Assembly: GCF_020497125.1 (NCBI RefSeq)
Contig: NC_059077.1
Location: forward strand, 29,091,340-29,155,339
DNA: 64,000 nt
Source: Mauremys mutica
Lineage: Eukaryota; Chordata; Testudines; Geoemydidae
Reading direction: 5' to 3'
Positions 1 through 10,690 of the stretch are shown piece after piece. A program made the translations under genes and the position numbers. A model generated the notes under the pieces. That model made no database searches. It saw only the letters and a program-made list of their open reading frames with translations, and was not told the DNA's origin. Position 1 is the first letter of the stretch. Each line of letters begins with the position of its first letter.

Positions 1-476
1 GTATCTGAGTGGAGCAGGGCTGGGGAAAGGCAGAGGAGCTGGAGAGCTCCAGCCTGGAAAGCCCCAGGCTGCGGCCTAGCATTGGGCCAACTAGGTACTA
101 GGGGTTGCAGAGGGCAGCCTGGGGTAGGCCAAGGTAGCAGGTCCAAACCCAACCTTGCCAGTGATGAGTAGGCTGATACTGCAGTCTGCCCTGGGGTGTG
201 GGGCTAGATGATGATTGGCAGTAGCCTTATACTGAGTTGAGGTGGGACTAGTGGGTGGGGATTCCCCAGGGAGGGGAGACCCTAAGACTGAGGGGATTAC
301 TGCTGGGAGCAGCACCCCAGGTAAAAGGGCACTGGGGTCCAGGGAGGGACATGGGGGCCAGAGGACAGGTGGATCACTGGCCTGCAAAGGGCACTCCAGA
401 GCTGGAATGAGCTAATTCCCTGAGACACCAGCTGGAGGCACCGCAGGGTGAGTCCGCACCTCTACAAGCAAACACC
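1..476 (+). repeat. 3' part of a GC-rich interspersed repeat
   Basis: G-rich, A-poor sequence with many short ORFs and no codon logic, sharply unlike the AT-rich DNA that follows. It appears to be the 3' portion of a dispersed turtle repeat. It ends near 'gcagggtgagtccgcacc', resembling the end of the repeat that hosts the Gypsy insertion (near 58560, 'gatgagtccactcc'). The left end lies outside the window. The family assignment is recognition only. Confidence 0.5.
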
Positions 477-718
477 TGTGTAACACTGAAGAGCTCCACC
501 ACTCTTCTCCTTTTAAGGCAAATTCTATGGTGCATAGGATGCTGCCATTGCACAGTTTAAGCCTATATTGCCTGGATAGCAGCAAACCTGTGATACTGCA
601 TCCTAGTGACTGCTCTTCATGGAACAATTTAATAGATTAAATTAGAGAAATAAAAAAAAAGAAAACATAAAAATTGGAGAGCACTGAAAGGCACTCAAAA
701 TGTTTCCCTTCCCTAAGG

Positions 719-944
719 CAGTGTTTCCCAAACTTGGGACACCACCTGTGTAGGGAAATCCCGTCGGGCCAGGCCAGTTTGTTTACCTGCTCCGTCTGCA
801 TGTCTGGCCAATTGTGGCTCCCACTGGCTGCGGTTTGCTGCTCCAGGCCAATGAGAGCCACTGGAAGCAGCAGCCAGTATGTCCCTCGGCCCGCACTGCT
901 TCCAGCAGCTCCCATTGGGAGCTTTGGGTTTGCACGATTAGACA
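719..944. mobile_element. hAT-like MITE fragment
   Basis: Starts with the hAT-type terminus 'cagtgtttcccaaacttggg' and contains the 'gctgcggtttgctgctcc' / 'ccaatgagagcc' block that recurs in reptile non-autonomous hAT elements. No matching right terminus was found, so it is truncated. Its last 24 bases recur almost exactly at 2285-2308. Confidence 0.55.
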
Positions 945-1657
945 CACACAGAAAACAGAGCCTGTTTGGATTTATAAACATAGCCCAATTCTGAGTGAGT
1001 TTCCTTTACTTTCATTAGAGAGTCTAGAAGTCTATGACCACATTCACTGAGAGTACATGTTATAGTTTCACAGGAATTTTTCTTTAAACTGCTTACTAAT
1101 GCACTAAGGACACAGTCTCCTTTCAATTATCAGGTGTAATCCCAAGGACTTCCTTGGAGTATACGAGATAATTTTACCCTAAGAAATCCTGGTGGAAGAA
1201 CAAAATGGTGCAAACTATAACAACCCTATTTAGGTGAATTTTCTTGGTGCTTTTAAAGCAGTCAAGTGACTGATGACTGCAGAAACTTGAGTCAAGGAAT
1301 TTTCCATAGGAAAAGTGACCAATTCACTTAGTACACCATTAGTGCAACTAATCTTCGAGCTTATGTCTCATCCATACATATAAACTGATTAAAGTTATAT
1401 TGCTTAACAACATGGTAAGCCCTACTAAAATTTTATTACTTTCTGTGCTTCTGGAACATTATTTAGTTTGTTTCTGCAATTTTTTAAAATATAAAGTGCA
1501 AGTGCTAAATATTATTCTGTTCAACAGGCTGGGTTAGTATGACATTTAGTCTTACAGATGGGTGCTTAGAATAACGATATGTTTCTAATGAGGAGAGAAC
1601 AGTCCAGGGTGAAGAGTGCTTTCTCTTTGGGCAAATGTACTTGCTTCTGATAGCATT
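945..1657. other. Intronic DNA, nothing recognised
   Basis: AT-rich single-copy-looking sequence. No ORF with coding character and no recognised repeat. Confidence 0.5.
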
Positions 1658-2308
1658 CAGGCCCGCCAATGGGGTGGGGGAGGGGGAGGGGGCAAAGGGG
1701 GCAATTGTCTGGAGGCCCCTGGCCGCTGCTGCTGGCAGTGCAGCGGGGGCTAAGGTAGGCTTCCTGCCCGCCTTCATTCTGCACTGCTCCCAGAAGCAGC
1801 CAGCACGTCCCTGTGCCCCCTCCCCGAGCGCCAACTTTGCGGCTCCCATTGGCTGAGAACTGCAGCCAATGGGAGCTGAGAGAGTGGTGCCTGCGGGCAG
1901 TGGAGACCCGCTGGGCCCCCTACCTAAGAGCTCCTGCCAGAGGGGATGTGCTGGTTGCTTTCGGGAGCTGCCCGAGGTAAGTGCTGACCCCCTGGCCTCC
2001 TCCTCCACCCCAAACCCCTGACCCAGCCTAGAGCCCACACCCCGCACCCTCTCCCACACCCAAACTCCCTCCCAGAGCCCGACCCCACACCCCCTCCTGC
2101 ACCCAAGCTCCCTCCCAGAGTCTGCACCCCCTTCCACACCCCAACCTCCTGCCCCAGCCTGGTGAAAGTGAGTGAGGGTGGGGGAGACTGAGTAATGGAG
2201 GGAGGGGGGATGGAGTGAGCGGGGGGGGAAGGCCTTGGAGAAGGGTGGGATGGGGAGAGCCTCGGAGAAGAAGTGGGGCAAGGGTCTTTGAGTTTGCACG
2301 ATTAGACA
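1658..2308. mobile_element. GC-rich hAT-like non-autonomous element
   Basis: Begins with a hAT-like terminus 'caggcccgccaatgggg' and passes through 'gcggctcccattggctg' and its near inverse 'cagccaatgggagctg', a short inverted repeat. It then enters a C-rich tract of 'ctccctcccagag' and 'ccacaccc' variants (about 1990-2160) and a G-rich tract (2170-2290). The long minus-strand ORFs here follow from the low-complexity GC content and are not a gene. Confidence 0.5.
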
Positions 2309-3654
2309 GTTGGCAGCCTACCGAACGGGCATGTGGAAGCCTTGGCCGTGCAGGAAGAGTGTGCCCAGCAGCGCAGCCAGTAGCTCGCTGAGCACTAGCC
2401 AGTGCAGGCACAGCACTGCCCAGACAGCATCTGTGTGGGCGTGGGGGCCCATTGATGGTTCTACCCTGGGGCCCAGAATTGCTGTCAGCGGGCCTGAGCA
2501 AGGACTGACCGTTTTATTCAGGGCCAAAAGAAGGCAATGCAGCAACATCACTTCAACAAAATATCCTTCCTGGGTACATAGGAACAAGGCCATCAAAACA
2601 CATTGATGAACTTGAGTTCCCCACAGTCTAAGATGTACAAATATTTTATTAGCAGGAAAACAGTGTCCAGCTGTCTCATTTAAGCTCTCCATCCTCCTCT
2701 GCAGGAAGCCAAATGGTTCTAGGCACTTACATAAATTTGGTGACATCTGAAAGAAGTGGTGTGCTTTGTCCCGCAGACAGGTTTTGCATGGGAATATGTT
2801 GTATTCAAAAAGTTATAAAGCAGCTGGAGATTTAATACTGAATCTGTGATGGATAAAATCCAGGGCTACTGGCTCTGCTACTGCCTGCCCTTAGTCACAC
2901 CAATCTCCTCTCAACCGACACATGTAACATATTAACAGTCCAATAATTAGTACACATTCCTGTCTGCTACTTAAAACTTCACTCCCAGATGCTGCTTTGG
3001 TCTAATCTCAATTTTATTACCTTTGATGATTCACTGCGCTTTGGAATACAGTCTCCATTGCTATTCATTAGACCCAACAGTGGTTAGGCAGACACTAGCT
3101 GAAGTCAGGTTTCTAACAGGAATGCCCTTGCTCTTAGTTCATGTGGCCAAGTTCTATAAATTAGTCTGAGTCTTTGTTCCAAAACCACAGCAGCACGTGT
3201 GGGTGTACATAAGCAAAATAACTGTTAATACTGGAGCAAACCAAGCAGCTAGATAACATAAGTCAAATGGATGTTAGGCAAAGTAAAAATAAAATAAAAT
3301 AAAAAAAAAATGGTATTCAGCAGCAATGCCACCTTGGCTAAGAAGGTCATGTCTATCAGTTTACCTGTTATTTTTCTAATGAGCACACCCACAGATCTCC
3401 TAGCACCAGGGTCTCACCTTATCTGTGTCATTCTCTGTGTATCTAAGAGTAACAACCTTCCAGAACTAGTCTGCCAGGCTTCTCCTCTCTCCTAACTCAA
3501 ATTCTGCTTCTATTGAGGTGCTCATGAGAAGTGAGTCAACCATGCCATTTAATTTTGTTTATTGCTATTAAACAATAACTAGTTTCACTGGTTTGTGCAC
3601 ATGCCTTATTTTACTGCTATAGCCCTGGTCCTTCCTATCACATCTGCTCCTATT
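2309..3654. other. Intronic DNA, nothing firm
   Basis: The first 200 bases (2310-2510) are GC-rich and give an open minus-strand frame with a hydrophobic stretch, but no family was recognised and no splice sites support an exon. The rest is AT-rich, with an A-tract at about 3290-3310. Confidence 0.4.
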
Positions 3655-3775
3655 GTTTTGTTGTGTCTGAAATTAGATTGTGGGTTCTTTAGGGCAGGGA
3701 TCGTGTTTTTTTTTTTTTTATGTGGAGATACCTACCCATGTTTGAACACTGTAAAAATAATATGGGGAATTGAAA
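3655..3775 (+). repeat. L2/MIR-type LINE 3' tail fragment
   Basis: Contains 'attagattgtgggttcttt' followed by 'agggcaggga', the conserved 3' tail shared by L2-type LINEs and related SINEs, then a T-tract. Strongly diverged. Confidence 0.45.
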
Positions 3776-5249
3776 AGGTTGGTTTTCTCCATAAAGGATT
3801 TTAAAAGTCCTTTCTATTAAAAAAATAATAGAAATAAGATGTCAGACAAGTACTATAGTAAGGATCTGGTCTGAACTGTTCAAAGCCAGGGAATGCATTT
3901 AAGGCTAGGTTGCTGTTCTTCACCTGCCTCTTGACTGTGGATATAGCAGAATGCTTGCAACAATAAATAATAGAAAAAGAAATTAATCCACTGTTTGGAG
4001 TTAGAGCTGTTGGAAATATTCAGAGTAAAACAAACTGTATGAAATTTGCCTGACTTTGGGTTTTGTTACAAACTCAAACCTCACACCAAGTTTGTCAAAA
4101 GTTCACAAAACCTTCAGGTGAACCCAGGCTGACATTTTTGTTTTGGATGGAAATCATGCCAAATTCTTGGTTTTGGCACAAAATCTTAACTGAGTTTGGC
4201 TTTAAAGGGTTGGATACAATCAAAACCCAAGGTAAAACCCAATATTTGGAGGAAGGAGAGGCATACATCCTGACAGAACGATAGCACAGAAAATGCTCAC
4301 ATGAACCACTGATGACTACAACTGGCAAATTTTACAGAGCTCTATTTAAAAAAAAGCATCTCTTTCCTTGACTTTTTGGAGTTTAGATCATACCTTTAAG
4401 ACACTGATCTAGTTTTTTTTCTAGACATCATTCTGACCTGCAAAGTATGGTTCCATGTCCAAAGTTCAGAGAGATTCCCATTTGTGATAATGAAATAAAC
4501 AAATAAATATAACAAGCCACTCAATTTCCTGAGTTCAAACAATGAGTGATTGAGTGCTAGCATCCAACAAGGTGTCATACCAATGAGAGAAGGAATGGAG
4601 TTTGTTTGCCACATTCTTAATAAAAAAGTACTTATGAAACACTTGCCCGGCCATCTTGATAATGGGAAAATCAACAACACGTATCATGAAAGTTGGGGTG
4701 TCCAGACTGTTCAACTGAGGGTGTCACTTGACAGCTTGCAAAGAGCCCAGATCTGATGCTGCAAACTCTTAGTCACGCAAATGCTGTGACTAAGTCTGTA
4801 CTCACAAGGACTATCCCATTGACTGCAATGACATTATTATTAGTGGAAGTGGGGACTACTTACTTAAATTAGGGTTTGCAGAACAGGGCCCCCAATATGC
4901 ACAACATGGAACAGATAGCAACCACTTTCAGGGCCAAAGTCTTGGTCAGTGTGAATCACTCCACTAACTTCAACGGAGCTATGCCAACATATGCCACTGA
5001 ACATCCGGCCCTCAAATTTAAACATGTAGTGTGGTCTACAAATCCCTAATCTCAGTATGCACCCATCTGGATTTGAGCTGCCTTTGTATGCTGGGACCAG
5101 TATTTGCCAGCGTCCTCCTCATTATACTAAAATAAGGGTGATCAAGAGTAATATTTCAGGCAGCTGCACTTTTGGACACCTCCATTATAAAGCAAATGTT
5201 TTGCAAGCTGTCTTCTTAGCAAATTCAACAATTAAAAAGGAGCACTACT
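3776..5249. other. Intronic DNA with dispersed old repeat motifs
   Basis: Mostly unannotated. The stretch at 4780-5010 resembles an old sauropsid repeat, with lines such as 'gtggggactacttactt', 'cagaacagggcccc' and 'ctccactaacttcaacgg'. No gene seen. Confidence 0.4.
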
Positions 5250-5440
5250 AATTGTTAATCCTGGGCATTATAATATCAACACCGTTTGGAGTCTGTTTCA
5301 ATTAATATGAAATAGGATCTTTTCCATGAGAGCACTATTAAATTCAATTTAATACCATGCTGCCAAGTCATTAAGATTAATAATTTCATTAGCTGCACTA
5401 CCTAATACTCCTTTATTACACAACATATTAGATGTTGTAA
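5250..5440. promoter_or_regulatory. Candidate intronic enhancer, ATTA-dense
   Basis: A non-repeat segment with at least nine ATTA/TAAT homeodomain cores in about 160 bases, densest at 5368-5400 ('tcattaagattaataatttc'). Such clustering in a long developmental-gene intron is typical of conserved non-coding elements. Conservation cannot be tested here, so this is inference. Confidence 0.3.
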
Positions 5441-8189
5441 ACATCATTTTTTGGCATTCATGGTTTTTAATTCAGGAACCAAAGTTGGACAGCACAGTAC
5501 AACATTTGGCTAATGACTATCTTATCTTGGTTTTTGTAGTAATAACGTATAAACAGAAGTAGACATTTACTGGCAGCGGTGCACAGCAGAACTTGTGCCT
5601 TTTCCTTTTCATAATTCACAGTATCACGCTGGCATTTGTTATACATTTCTAAGCACATTTTGACAGCTAAAAATGTCCCACATCATATCTCAACATAATG
5701 AGCATTTTACATTATATTGTTATTTCTAATTCATTTTTTTTAACTCAATGGTTCCATTATTTTTAGTGTAAAGGAATTTTTTGGAAATTCTATTAGTTAA
5801 TTATCCAAAAGCTGGAGAATTGTTGAGTGTTCTGTGATTCTTTTCACTGTGCTCTTATGCAGGCTAATTCAAGGTGGCTTCCATGCAAACAATGTCCAAG
5901 TTGGTTCAAGCATGTGAGCCAAATCAAACAGATTTAAAAGATTATTGTGCTGCTGCTCTGAAGGAGCAGGAATGAGGTGAGACAGAAGTGAATTGCCACA
6001 CTTTAAACTCCCTGGCTGACCTTCCAAGCCCTTCCCCAACTTGTTCTTCTGCGCTCAGAAGTGTAAAACTGCCCCCACTCCATTAAAAAAAAGAAAACTG
6101 TGTTAGTTTGCAAGAAAATGAGTGATAAAAGAGATGGGGTAATGTCTGTGAAAGAGGGATAAATGTGTTAAACAGAGATAATAATGGATTTCAATGCAGT
6201 TTGGAACTCAAATTAAATAGCCTTAAAGGGACACCAGCATTTTAAAAACTGCTCTTCTATCTGAAAATGTTGTACCTTCTGTTGTTACAACTAACTTCTA
6301 GCAGAATTATAACTGAAAAATCAGTGAAAACATTTTATGTGATTTATCAGTTTGTTTACTGTTCACACTAACAACACTTTTTGTATAGGCACTTGGACTA
6401 TTTCCACCGATATAGTCAGTTTCCTTGTTTGTGTGGATCTTTCACACAACAGCAAAGGAGAGAAAATAACTTTAGTAAAATAGAAAAATGTGATTATTTA
6501 ACCTCAAAAATTGACAAGAGGACTCTAGTGCAGGTGTAGTACACAAAATTACTTTGAACTATTTTTTTTTAAATTTGCCAATTTGTAATCTTGTCATGTC
6601 CCTTTAATTCAAGCCCGGGGCTGATAGAGTGGAACTTTAAAGGTATTAAATGTTTTGATGGATGTTTGAGCTTCTTATTACATGTGCATACAAAAGAGAT
6701 GCTGTTACAATGCCACAGAGAGTACATAGCTGACTGACATACTTGTTTGAATACACACGAACTCATCTGTAGTAGAGGGCCATGTGAGAAAGAAGCTTCA
6801 AAAACCAAAGAGATAGTACAGGGTACTGGCTGCTTTCCTGCTTTGCTAATGATAGCTTCCCCCAGATTGTTTATGTAGTATACTAGGAGTGTCAACTGAT
6901 GTGGATAGTACTGGAAACTTTCAGGCATAATTAACCTCTGTAGCCTCTTAATGCAGTTTCACCTATAATCCACAGTCCCATACTGTGGAATAGTGTAACA
7001 GCTCTCTTAAACAACAATTGCAACATTTCATGTAGAAGTTAATGATTAAAGCCAGACATATAGACAGTAGAAACCCTCCCCCTGAATCCCTGCCCAAAAA
7101 AACCATATGTTGTCCATTATCTCCACACAGTTGTAATGGTCCTCATTCTACCCATGACATCTTTAAAAGTCAGCGCGCTGAGAATATCTCCTGTTGATAT
7201 ATCTATATCAAAAAGTCATGAACAAATCAAATTGTGCCCACTGGCCTCAGGAAATTCTATATGGAAAAGATCTGTCACAACAGGAAAAAAAAGCAGTGTT
7301 GTCTTCCTCTCTCTCCTCCCCCGCCCCCAAAATTATATACTTGTGTAGATCATATCAAATGCAAATAGGTGACAACACGCAGAACACGTTTGTGCAAAGA
7401 TTAATTAACATTGTTGCTTTTGGTAAAAATGTGTTATGCTCTTTATTCTCCATGAAAAATATGCAGTTTTATAAAATTAAAGGCTAGCTCATCAGTTTGC
7501 AATCTGCCCAGAGTAAGAGGCAGTGCGGTGTTGTGCGGTCCCTGAATCAACTCTGGAGTTGCTCTGGTCCTCTTGGGAGGGAATAAACCATTACAAGTCT
7601 GTACCTGGTGGTAGATACACTCCTCAGTGCACCAGTGTAACTTCACCATTGGGCATGTTGGGGGTATGGAGTAAGCCACTCCCCTTCCACCCACACGTGT
7701 GAGGTGGGTATGCAGCAGCTCTGTGGAGCTTGTTTGCCCCATGCATTGGAAGTAGAGGAATGAGCAGTTGCCTTATGCCCTTTTGCTCTCTGATGTTGCA
7801 CACAGGGCAGGCCACAACTTGACTTTAAACTGGTTGGAAAGAAATTGGTTACATTGCAGAAGGTAGACATTTTATGATAAGGATCCTACCTTTTTATTTA
7901 TAAAGTAATTTAAAGAAAGAAAACATATCAATCATATACAAAATAGATATAATGGCCCACATTTTAATAAGCATGGTTACTTTTGCACATGCCTGAGTTG
8001 TAGGTGTAAAGAAGCCAAATGTACAAATCCAAGCCAAGGATTTAAGTTTGTGCAGATATTGCTGCATGGACACACTTTAACATTTTTAAGCCTAAACATG
8101 CAACCAAATCCATAGCACAAACGGAACATGAGTGCTTGTGAAACATGATGACTGGACAGCACTAGAAACTGAAGTCTTGAGGCCACAGG
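5441..8189. other. Intronic DNA, nothing recognised
   Basis: AT-rich sequence with no clear transposon ends, no RNA gene and only short spurious ORFs. Confidence 0.4.
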
Positions 8190-9027
8190 CTATATACGGT
8201 CTGAGAAGGGGTAATACAAGCTTCCCCACAATGCCTTCCAATGTGCCTCATCCCAGCTCTTGAGGACTGAGCGTACTTCAATCACCGTGCCAATGCATTC
8301 CTTGAATTCTTCAATACGGCAGCCAACAAGGGCATGGAGCTGCTGGTTAGTGCCAATTATGGTGTTCACTTCTGCATTGGGTACAGTAATCCACTAGGAG
8401 CCTGATTGTGCTTGGGACAAATACCATATACTACTGATCAGAGTTGCATCTGCTCAATCTCCAATCTCCTTTGTACTTTGAATTTAAATAAAGCTGGCTA
8501 GGAATATTCCAAGAAAAATGTTTTTTTCATTGGAAAATCTGTTTCATTGAAAACAAAACTGTTTGGGGGAAATTATCCATTTCAACCAATTTTTTTTACT
8601 CCAAAATTGTTTGGAAAACACTTAAGATAATCAAATGTTTTGTTTCAACATTTTCTAAACAAAAACATTATGCCTTTCAGGTTCAAAACACCTTTTCATT
8701 AAAAAATTTAAACTCATAGTAAAAAAAGTTTCACAATTACTAAAATGAAACATTTCAACCAACCCAAAGAAACCAAAGCAAACAAACGCCTTCCAGTGCT
8801 GTGATTTCAAGATTAGGGGACAGCATGTACAAAAATATTATACGTGCCACATTTGTGATGTGGGTGATATCCATGTGATACATTGCAGATCCATGATAAA
8901 TTAGTTTTTCACACACCTTTGACTCACTCACCTGCCCCCTAATCATTTCTGCCTGGGCTACATCTACCATTGCAACACCCTCAGCAATTAACCTCTCCCC
9001 ACCATCAATTAATTTAGTATTGTACAT
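8190..9027 (-). pseudogene. Unrecognised degenerate coding-like remnant
   Basis: Two minus-strand open stretches flank an AT-rich MITE. The upstream one (9027 to about 8770) reads about 85 residues beginning MYNTKLIDGGERLIAEG. The downstream one (about 8393 to 8191) reads 67 codons with ordinary composition, including GTNQQLHALVGCRIEEF and VLKSWDEAHWKAL, before a stop. The amino-acid texture is more protein-like than chance, and the MITE at 8484-8760 may have split a single older ORF. I do not recognise the family. It could be an old transposase or a retrocopy. Confidence 0.25.
8484..8760. mobile_element. AT-rich MITE, left-end copy
   Basis: Starts near 'agctggctaggaatattcc' and continues with many TTTTCATTGAAA-like runs. 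This is the pattern of a common turtle non-autonomous DNA transposon with an 'agctggtcggaa' terminus. Diverged. Confidence 0.45.
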
Positions 9028-9539
9028 GAGCTACTGGAAAAATGTTTCTTTCTAAATCCCATATATTGCATTTTCTATCTCAATATTACTTAGACTTGGG
9101 TAATACTCAGTTCTTGACCAGTGATACGGTTAAGGTCTGATTTTTTTGATGAACCATGAGGACTAGTAATGAATGACAGCAATATATCTTCAGATAGGGT
9201 CCATTCCCAACTTCCCAAAAGGATACATAGCACTTGCGTCTATCCCAAGTTTTTTGGACTTCACAATCATATCATTTTTTTTATCTGCAAAAGTAATTCC
9301 ATGTAACTAAGAGATTTTTAAAATTCATTCATTATAATTTTCCTCTTCCTCCCAGAGTCCTGTACAGTTGCACACTGAGCCATCTTGGCTTTATTAAAAA
9401 TGGGATTTGCAAAATAGCTCCAATACAATTTGTAAAGACTCTATCACACTTTATAAATAGCCTGTGTGTAAAATATGTGGCATACACAAAATACATGATG
9501 GTATTCTGTGTAGTAAGCTTATCAAAGGTGTGTGGGAAA

Positions 9540-9893
9540 TGGGTTTTCTCATCCTGGGAAAAATTTTGAGATTTTGAAAAATGTTCCCATCTCTAATCAG
9601 GATGAAAAGTTCAACTCTTAAATTTTTTTCACTAATTGACAATCTGGAGGAGGAAGGGAGAAGACTATAGTTTTTACTATAGTTAGATTAAATGTTGAAC
9701 TTTAAAAAAACCACTATTTTTCATTTAGAAAACATCCTATTGTAACATCCCATTTAATTAATTTTGAAACTTTTTAACAAGTTTTTTTTGCAATGAGACA
9801 TTTGTTGAAATCGACACAGTTTCAGTTTCAATGAATCACCATTTTTTGATGAATAAATGTTTTGTTGAAAGGTTCTTGACCAGCCCTATGTAT
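9540..9893. mobile_element. AT-rich MITE, right-end copy
   Basis: Same sequence style (TTTGTTGAAA runs, 'gaaacttttt'), ending in 'ttcttgaccagccct', which is close to the inverse of the terminus near 8486. It may be another copy, or the other end of an interrupted one. Confidence 0.4.
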
Positions 9894-9904
9894 TGGCACT
9901 CATT

Positions 9905-10440
9905 TGGAATGATAACTCTCCTGTGGCTTCAACAAAGGGGGCATTCAATGACATTGAAAGGTAGCACATTCAAAAATTATAAGAAACAGTATTTCACACA
10001 ACGCACAATTAGCCTGTGGAACTCATTTCCACATGATATCATTGAGCCTAAGGGTACGTCTATATTTACCAGCCGGGTCGACGGGTAGCGTTTGACTTCT
10101 CGGAGTTCGAACTATCGCGTCTAATCTAGACGCGATAGTTCGAACTCCGAACGCGCTCCCATCAACTCCGGAACTCCACCACCGCGAACGGCGGTGGCGG
10201 AGTCGACGGGGGAGCCGCGGACTTCGATCCCGCGGCGTCTGGACAGGTAAGAAGTTCGAACTAAGGTAGTTCGACTTCAGCTACGCTATTCGCGTAGCTG
10301 AAGTCGCGTACCTTAGTTCAACACCCCCCCCCAGTGTAGACCAGGCCTAAGAGCTTTGCAGGATTCAAAAAAGGATTGGACATTTATATGGAAAGCTAGA
10401 ATACCCAGAGTTACGATAGCAACTTACAAATAAAAATAAT
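9905..10440 (+). repeat. LINE (CR1/L2-type) ORF2 C-terminal and 3' fragment, split by a MITE
   Basis: The plus strand reads as the C-terminal end of a LINE RT ORF (TISLWNSFPHDIIE, then after the MITE a stretch like FAGFKKGLDIYMES). The two halves join naturally across 10045/10351 ('cattgagcctaag' to 'agctttgcaggattc'), showing that the MITE at 10053-10343 entered an older LINE copy. Confidence 0.6.
10053..10343. mobile_element. CpG-rich hairpin MITE with target duplication
   Basis: A GC- and CpG-rich block in AT-rich DNA. Ends are 'ggtacgtctatattt' and 'agtgtagacca'. It is flanked by an 8-bp near-duplication, agcctaag (10045-10052) and ggcctaag (10344-10351). Inside are a perfect 23-bp inverted repeat with a 3-nt loop (10101-10123 / 10127-10149) and a second two-part stem (10258-10268 with 10309-10319, and 10272-10286 with 10292-10306). 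No coding capacity. An 8-bp duplication would suggest hAT-type mobilisation; the superfamily is uncertain. Confidence 0.7.
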
Positions 10441-10499
10441 AACCAAACCATAAAGCAACCCAACAGTTTTGGAAGGGATATAAACCCTCAAAATTAGGG

Positions 10500-10612
10500 C
10501 TATAAATAACCTTTAACTGTTGGAAGTTAGAAGGAAAGTTTTTAGCTGCACTAGCTAGATTAAAGTTAGCACGGCTATGCCTTCGATTGCAGTGTAGACA
10601 TACCCAGAGCTG
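10500..10612. mobile_element. Fragment of a related MITE
   Basis: Carries 'agctgcactagctagatta' and ends in 'gcagtgtagacatacccag', a terminus similar to the 'agtgtagac' end of the preceding MITE. Left end not defined. Confidence 0.4.
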
Positions 10613-10613
10613 T

Positions 10614-10690
10614 AAGGTGAGAAGAGACCTTTATGATCATCTAAGTCTGACCTTCCACACAATACAGGCCATAGAACAGTTAATTAATTT
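10614..10690 (-). repeat. CR1 3' tail fragment
   Basis: Read on the minus strand it gives the CR1 3' signature 'ggtcagacttagatgatc' followed by an 'aaggtctcttct' variant. Short and diverged. Confidence 0.5.

Noticed and set aside
1505..2299. 264-codon minus-strand ORF, Gly/Pro/Leu-rich
   Set aside because: It covers a GC-rich repeat with C- and G-tracts. Several frames are open on both strands at once, and no domain is visible.
2318..2746. Minus-strand ORF with a hydrophobic stretch, considered as a membrane-protein exon
   Set aside because: No family match, no splice sites, and it begins at the edge of a repeat.
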